A stretch of 64,000 nt of DNA, taken from positions 1-64,000 of the forward strand of contig JAJZDZ010000013.1 in the NCBI GenBank assembly GCA_021851325.1, written 5' to 3'. The position numbers were made by a program, and so were the translations under genes. The DNA comes from Pseudomonadota bacterium. GTDB taxonomy: Bacteria > Pseudomonadota > Alphaproteobacteria > Micropepsales > Micropepsaceae. The notes beneath the pieces were generated by a model. It was not told the origin of the DNA, did not search any database, and was given only the letters and a program-made list of their open reading frames with translations. Of the stretch, positions 61,352 through 64,000 are shown one piece after another; the first letter of the stretch is position 1, and every line of letters begins with the position of its first letter.

Positions 61352-61672
61352 TTAATATTCACTGGCTAACATCAAAGTCAGCACACGGGTAGTTGCGATA
61401 GGATCAGCCGGATCCTCTGATCCGGCCGTCAGGTCTTGATCGTAATAGTCAATCTTCCAGAAATATTTGTCGCCCTCATGGTCGAAGGCGCCAAAGTCAT
61501 GTTCGCCATAAGGGTCGTTACCCTCCGTAAAAGCTGAATAGCGCCGAACCAGCTCAAGGAGCTGGTCCAAATCAGGCTGCTGTTGCACGCCTGGCGTAAG
61601 CAAAATTCGACCGCCAGATAGGTTCGTCCGGAACGCGTCATTGAGCGCCCGGATAGTGGCTGGATTAGACAT
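61352..61672 (-). CDS. DUF3768 domain-containing protein
   Basis: 106 residues. The family wording is plain: I-R-A-L-N-D-A-F-R-T-N-L-S-G-G-R-I-L-L-T-P-G-V near the start and G-N-D-P-Y-G-E-H-D-F-G-A-F, then W-K-I-D-Y-Y-D and T-R-V-L-T-L-M-L-A-S-E-Y at the end. DUF3768 proteins are common in alphaproteobacterial plasmids and integrative elements, with no known function. It is convergent with the FlgT/CsgG-like operon and is the last gene of a conserved-hypothetical run on the minus strand, which marks the region as mobile-element cargo or backbone. Confidence 0.9.
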   Translation of the reverse strand: MSNPATIRALNDAFRTNLSGGRILLTPGVQQQPDLDQLLELVRRYSAFTEGNDPYGEHDFGAFDHEGDKYFWKIDYYDQDLTAGSEDPADPIATTRVLTLMLASEY

Positions 61673-61736
61673 GGTTCACCTGTTCAAAAATGACAATGCC
61701 GCCCGGCCGGTATGCCGGGCGGCACTTGCTTGGGAT

Positions 61737-62291
61737 TTACGGGGAGGTGGGAGGCAGCACGGCTACGGCGTTACGCTTCACTAGGAATGAACCCCAGCCG
61801 TAATAGTCGCGCCATCGCACCGTCAGGGTTTCATTGTCCTTGCTCACGCCGGTTACAATGGCGGCACACCAATTGGGGAACGTGCCGTAGGTATCATCAA
61901 AGATGAGGACTTGGCTGCCCGGTTTGATACCGGCCCAAACCAGGTCAATCGCTTGCCGCAGGCTTGGTTCGAGGTCACCGGCGGCCGGCGTGGTACCGGG
62001 TGGATCGTTCGACACCACAAAATCCACGATCGCGCACAGGTCTTCAAACAGCTCAGCTTTGACCAGGGGTAGCAGGCCTTTTCCCGACGCAAAGATCTTG
62101 CCTTCAGGCAGCTGCTTGGCCAGGGCCTGAGACCGATCAGTGGCAGCCTTGGCCAACCTGAAGCCCATCAAGCCCGCCAGTCGACGGGCAACATCTAATT
62201 CGGAAAACTCAAATCGGGCAGCATGGGGCTTGTCATCGCTACCGACGCCAAGCACCACGAGGATAGGGGTTAGACGGTTCATGAAAGACAC
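61737..62291 (-). CDS. Hypothetical protein of the right-end element
   Basis: Up to 184 residues (ATG at 62291; the fourth codon is another Met). The sequence is soluble with no signal: N-R-L-T-P-I-L-V-V-L-G-V-G-S-D-D-K-P-H-A, a middle Ala/Leu-rich helix, and a C-terminal beta part with F-D-D-T-Y-G-T-F-P-N-W-C-A-A-I-V-T-G-V and T-V-R-W-R-D-Y-Y. No family is recognised. It lies 64 bases before the DUF3768 gene on the same strand, with a 133-base gap upstream to the 381-residue protein. Confidence 0.65.
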   Translation of the reverse strand: MSFMNRLTPILVVLGVGSDDKPHAARFEFSELDVARRLAGLMGFRLAKAATDRSQALAKQLPEGKIFASGKGLLPLVKAELFEDLCAIVDFVVSNDPPGTTPAAGDLEPSLRQAIDLVWAGIKPGSQVLIFDDTYGTFPNWCAAIVTGVSKDNETLTVRWRDYYGWGSFLVKRNAVAVLPPTSP

Positions 62292-62424
62292 TCCTCAAGG
62301 TTGCGGTGCCAACGGTCGTGTCGGCACCGATTGATCAGGGCCTGGGCCCTGCCAATGGGGTTGCAGCTGGTGATGAAGGTTGGGGTCGAGGCTTGGGTGG
62401 ATTGGGACCACCGCAACCATCGAC

Positions 62425-63570
62425 CTAGGTCGCCAGGGCCTCAGCCTTGGGCGGATGCAAAGTCACACGATCGCAATGGTCGTAGAGGGGGCAGCTGCTT
62501 TGATCGCAGCGGGTCCGATCATCAATGTGATTGCCATTGCAGAGGTCGAGCCGTTGTTGGGCACAGAACGCCCAAATTGCCGACTGAACGTAGCGGGGAA
62601 AGACCTTTGGAAAATCCGAGTTGAAGGCGCGGGCGTCAATTTGTGCCGCCAACTGGTCGATCATCACTGCGCAACCGGTTTGGCCATAACAGGCAGGCCC
62701 ATAGGCGTGGGCCGCGTCACATCGATCCAAGATCCCCGTCCGGTGAAGCCAGTTATGAACCAACCTATCGATGGCAATCATGCCGGTACCGGCAGCAACC
62801 CAGCGCTCGCGCGCTGGATCTGCGCCAAGCAGCAACCCCGCAAGGGCCATGCTCCAAACCTTGTTGGACGCTCCATAAACATGGACCAGCGGCTCCAGCA
62901 GGGAATGGCACAGCCGGCGGACCCGATCGGCAGCAGTCGGATAGTCGGCGTTCGCCAGCCTTGTATCGAGCCAGCTGACAAAATCGCCACCCGCTACGTC
63001 CCGCATGAAGAGATAGAGGCTATAAGCGGCTTGATTGAGGTTGCCGTTGCGAAGATCGGCCTTTGGCACAGGACAGTCTGCAAACTGGTATGGTTCACGG
63101 CAGCTGGCTTGGGCTTTGCGATAGCCGCAGCCGTGAAAGTGCCAATAGCTGATCAGCTTGGAACAGGCTGGTTTGGCGTTCAAAGCTGCATCGATGTCGG
63201 CAATGGTGATCGAGCCGTGCTTGTTCAGATAGCTGGTTGCGACGCGGTCCGCGATCCCTTGGTAGCTGAGGGTTTGGATCAGCCAGTCGAAGATCGGGCC
63301 ATTGTCGTGGGCCTGGACCGCAGACGGCAGACCATAGGCTTCGCAACCTGCTCGGGCGTCGGTGATCAGGTCCGGATCACCAGCCACCCAACAAACCTGC
63401 TGCACCAAACCCGCTGCGTAAACGAGGCCCGATTTGGAAACCTGCAGGTTGACCACGACGGCCGCCCCTTTGATCAGACAATGACGACCAAGCCTACAAA
63501 AACCCTCAATAGTATCGTCAAGCGCCAAAATTTTAGGGAGCTGCAGCCAACCGCTTTGATGCATCAACAT
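62425..63570 (-). CDS. Conserved hypothetical protein with C-terminal four-Cys cluster
   Basis: 381 residues, ATG at 63570 overlapping the previous stop by 7 bases. The C-terminal block contains C-N-G then R-C-D-Q-S-S-C-P-L-Y-D-H-C, four cysteines spaced 11, 5 and 6 residues apart, a possible Fe-S or Zn site. The helical middle includes S-N-K-V-W-S-M-A-L-A-G-L-L-L-G and M-I-A-I-D-R-L-V-H-N-W-L-H-R-T-G, reminiscent of HhH-type DNA glycosylases with a C-terminal Fe-S loop. The spacing does not fit the classic loop. I recall similar proteins in integrative elements, so it is likely element backbone; function unknown. Confidence 0.65.
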   Translation of the reverse strand: MLMHQSGWLQLPKILALDDTIEGFCRLGRHCLIKGAAVVVNLQVSKSGLVYAAGLVQQVCWVAGDPDLITDARAGCEAYGLPSAVQAHDNGPIFDWLIQTLSYQGIADRVATSYLNKHGSITIADIDAALNAKPACSKLISYWHFHGCGYRKAQASCREPYQFADCPVPKADLRNGNLNQAAYSLYLFMRDVAGGDFVSWLDTRLANADYPTAADRVRRLCHSLLEPLVHVYGASNKVWSMALAGLLLGADPARERWVAAGTGMIAIDRLVHNWLHRTGILDRCDAAHAYGPACYGQTGCAVMIDQLAAQIDARAFNSDFPKVFPRYVQSAIWAFCAQQRLDLCNGNHIDDRTRCDQSSCPLYDHCDRVTLHPPKAEALAT

Positions 63571-63839
63571 TGGTCACGACCTGCTGCCTGGTTGGGGTTG
63601 CAACCGCTTGGTTGGCCGTCGGGCTTGTCGGTAAAATCCAGAGCTAAGATCAGGCGATCGCCATCAAAGGTAACCGGCTGGGGTAGATCGACCAATCGCC
63701 ACAGCTCCCAGATCGTTTGAAAGGGCTTGTGGTCGACATGAATTGCCAGCGGTCTATTCGACCCTAGGTCTGTGCCGATCACGGTCACGATGTTGGTGAA
63801 GTCAAAGATCTGCTCAACCCGTATACGAATGCCGTCCAT
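63564..63839 (-). CDS. Small hypothetical protein
   Basis: 91 residues from ATG at 63839, preceded by GGAGG at five bases distance; an upstream start at 63935 is not favoured. It reads M-D-G-I-R-I-R-V-E-Q-I-F-D-F-T-N-I-V-T-V-I-G-T-D-L-G, beta-rich, with an acidic C-terminal tail ending near a single Cys. It is translationally coupled to the 381-residue protein (7-base overlap). No family is recognised. Confidence 0.6.
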   Translation of the reverse strand: MDGIRIRVEQIFDFTNIVTVIGTDLGSNRPLAIHVDHKPFQTIWELWRLVDLPQPVTFDGDRLILALDFTDKPDGQPSGCNPNQAAGRDQC

Positions 63840-63921
63840 GGTGTCCTCCGTGTTGGTCAGCCTTCTCCTGTCGGCGACAGCTGAGCCGTCGCCGTTGCTG
63901 TGGTTCAAAACTGTCAATTGT

Positions 63922-64000
63922 TCAGAGCAGCCCAATCAGTCGTCGTTGGGCGTCACTGTCACCGTCGATATAAGCCTGGGTGGTTTCGATTGAGCGGTGA
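63922..64000 (-). CDS. C-terminal fragment of a tyrosine recombinase, cut by window edge
   Basis: The last 26 codons of a minus-strand frame read H-R-S-I-E-T-T-Q-A-Y-I-D-G-D, then R-R-L-I-G-L-L-stop. The H-x-S-x-x-T-T-x-x-Y pattern is the conserved C-terminal part of phage-type integrases and XerC/D-like recombinases, giving the late active-site His and the Tyr nucleophile. The rest lies outside the window. It is a second recombinase besides the tRNA-Phe integrase and is followed at once by the small hypothetical gene at 63839. Confidence 0.7.
   Translation of the reverse strand, partial: HRSIETTQAYIDGDSDAQRRLIGLL

Overview
The window reads as part of a GC-rich alphaproteobacterial chromosome. 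The evidence is overall composition, the gene families present (DUF992, NsrR/FdxA/NnrS, GalU, a DUF445 protein, HAE1-type RND efflux, DUF3768) and typical ATGA/TGATG gene junctions. I cannot place the genus; an acid- or soil-associated alphaproteobacterium is only a guess.

Positions 1-32.66 kb are core-like. In order they hold an amidohydrolase (cut by the window edge), an acetyltransferase-histone deacetylase fusion, a DUF992 secreted protein, a thiolase-fold/Zn-ribbon two-gene unit, galU, a small monooxygenase, an acyl-CoA dehydrogenase, an NmrA-type reductase with a membrane partner, a ClC channel behind a perfect palindrome, DUF488 and a nitronate monooxygenase/ferritin-like fusion. An NsrR-like nitric oxide regulator then faces an operon of truncated hemoglobin, 7Fe ferredoxin, NnrS and a membrane protein. 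After that come an AcrAB-type efflux pair, a controller-protein-like regulator, a methyltransferase, an EEP hydrolase, a cardiolipin synthase, a DUF445 protein, a GT39 glycosyltransferase, an ApbE-like flavin transferase and an EF-hand protein.

From 32.66 kb to the end is accessory DNA entered at a tRNA-Phe gene. A P4-type integrase lies directly beyond the tRNA. It is followed by a HTH/PIN toxin-antitoxin pair, an unrecognised zinc-ribbon protein, the relic of a type I HsdR C-terminus, an OLD-like ATPase/TOPRIM nuclease, a complete type I restriction-modification operon (hsdR-hsdM-hsdS), and a module with an AlpA-like HTH, a P-loop/winged-helix ATPase and a Cys-rich Rep-like protein.

The most unusual part is 49.9-61.3 kb. 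A four-gene minus-strand operon encodes a large polytopic membrane protein, an exported von Willebrand A-like protein, a MotA/ExbB/ZorA-like protein with a long coiled-coil tail, and a single-span MotB/ExbD/ZorB-like protein whose membrane acidic residue is Glu. Divergent from it is a plus-strand run of exported proteins ending in a lipoprotein with FlgT/CsgG architecture. Together they look like the inner- and outer-membrane halves of an ion-driven trans-envelope machine. They sit in a defence island but lack ZorC, ZorD or ZorE, flagellar and Tol/Exb partners.

The right edge holds a conserved-hypothetical cluster (DUF3768 and others). The last 79 bases carry the C-terminus of a second tyrosine recombinase, so the accessory region is probably composite and continues past the window.
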